Part shown: positions 23,099-23,218 of the stretch, piece by piece
Layout: every line of letters starts with the position of its first letter
Position numbering within the stretch: the first letter of the stretch is position 1
NCBI GenBank assembly: GCA_902478365.1
Contig: CABSKX010000035.1
Span: forward strand, 1 to 23,218
DNA: 23,218 nt
Reading direction: 5' to 3'
Origin: an uncultured Collinsella sp.
GTDB lineage: Bacteria; Actinomycetota; Coriobacteriia; Coriobacteriales; Coriobacteriaceae
Program-made: the position numbers and the translations under genes
Notes under the pieces: generated by a model
Seen by the model: only the letters and a program-made list of their open reading frames with translations
Told to the model about the DNA's origin: nothing
Database searches by the model: none

Positions 23099-23133
23099 GG
23101 ATGTGACAAAGGGACAGTCCCTTTGTCACATCC
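23099..23133. repeat. REP-like hairpin 3
   Basis: Perfect 16-bp arms GGATGTGACAAAGGGA (23099-23114) and TCCCTTTGTCACATCC (23118-23133) with the loop CAG. Read on the minus strand the apex CAAAGGGACTGTCCCTTTG aligns with CAAAGGTGCCTGTCCCCTTTG of hairpin 2, so it belongs to the same family in the opposite orientation. It lies upstream of the TetR promoter. Nothing else is recognised from here to the window end. Confidence 0.85.
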
Positions 23134-23218
23134 AGCGACCGCCTAGGTTGTGCCAGTTGTGCCGGTTGATTTCCGATCTCAGCCGAACACATTGAGCAAA
23201 TAGGTCATTCCCGCACTT

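Overview
The window reads as a chromosomal segment from a high-GC, anaerobic, Gram-positive-type bacterium. The best guess is the class Coriobacteriia (Actinomycetota), possibly Collinsella. This is inferred from base composition, good AGGAGG-type ribosome sites, a very large 2-hydroxyacyl-CoA dehydratase activase-type protein, and an Asp23/AmaP/DUF2273 operon. No rRNA, tRNA, CRISPR array, phage or intact insertion sequence is visible. Almost every gene lies on the minus strand; only the OPT transporter (about 12.1-13.8 kb) and the DUF389 protein (about 14.0-15.1 kb) lie on the plus strand.

Region 1 (0-2.8 kb) holds three small membrane-protein genes: a DUF2752-type protein and two proteins that each start with a two-CxxC zinc ribbon, continue through a Pro/Gln-rich linker and end in a membrane domain. 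One of the two (zinc ribbon plus DUF4234-like) is broken by a single-base frameshift in its low-complexity linker. The other (zinc ribbon plus DUF4013-like) has an Ala-Pro tail encoded by a 12-bp tandem repeat. Region 2 (2.9-6.6 kb) holds a YitT-type membrane protein, the operon amaP - DUF2273 - asp23/gls24 (alkaline shock/envelope module), and yebC. Region 3 (6.7-11.9 kb) holds a large polytopic membrane protein (DUF6020/GT-C-like), lgt, a NifU-C-type Fe-S protein, dCMP deaminase and type III pantothenate kinase.

Region 4 (12-15.2 kb) is the plus-strand block: an OPT-family oligopeptide transporter with its own terminator, then a DUF389 membrane protein. Region 5 (15.2-17.5 kb) is the most accessory-looking part: a small unrecognised secreted or anchored protein, a truncated aminoglycoside 3-N-acetyltransferase-like remnant, a 3-hydroxyacyl-CoA dehydrogenase, and a 416-bp gene-free gap containing nested inverted repeats. 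Region 6 (17.5-23.2 kb) is a two-gene operon: a TetR-type regulator, with a palindromic operator-like site upstream, followed by a 1593-residue fused acyl-CoA dehydratase activase/dehydratase-like Fe-S protein. The dehydrogenase next to it fits acyl-CoA (2-hydroxy or 3-hydroxyacyl) fermentation chemistry, but a shared pathway is an inference.

The most intriguing non-coding signal is a set of perfect hairpins (6.73, 8.99 and 23.1 kb) whose stem sequences differ but whose apical part is alike (CAAAG...CTGYCCC..TTTG). Two of them abut stop codons, and a fourth, degraded look-alike also abuts a stop codon at 16.1 kb. They look like members of a dispersed REP-like family with compensatory stems. 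Nothing here can be claimed as a proven new system; the frameshifted zinc-ribbon pair, the hairpin family and the nested inverted repeat are the best candidates for follow-up.
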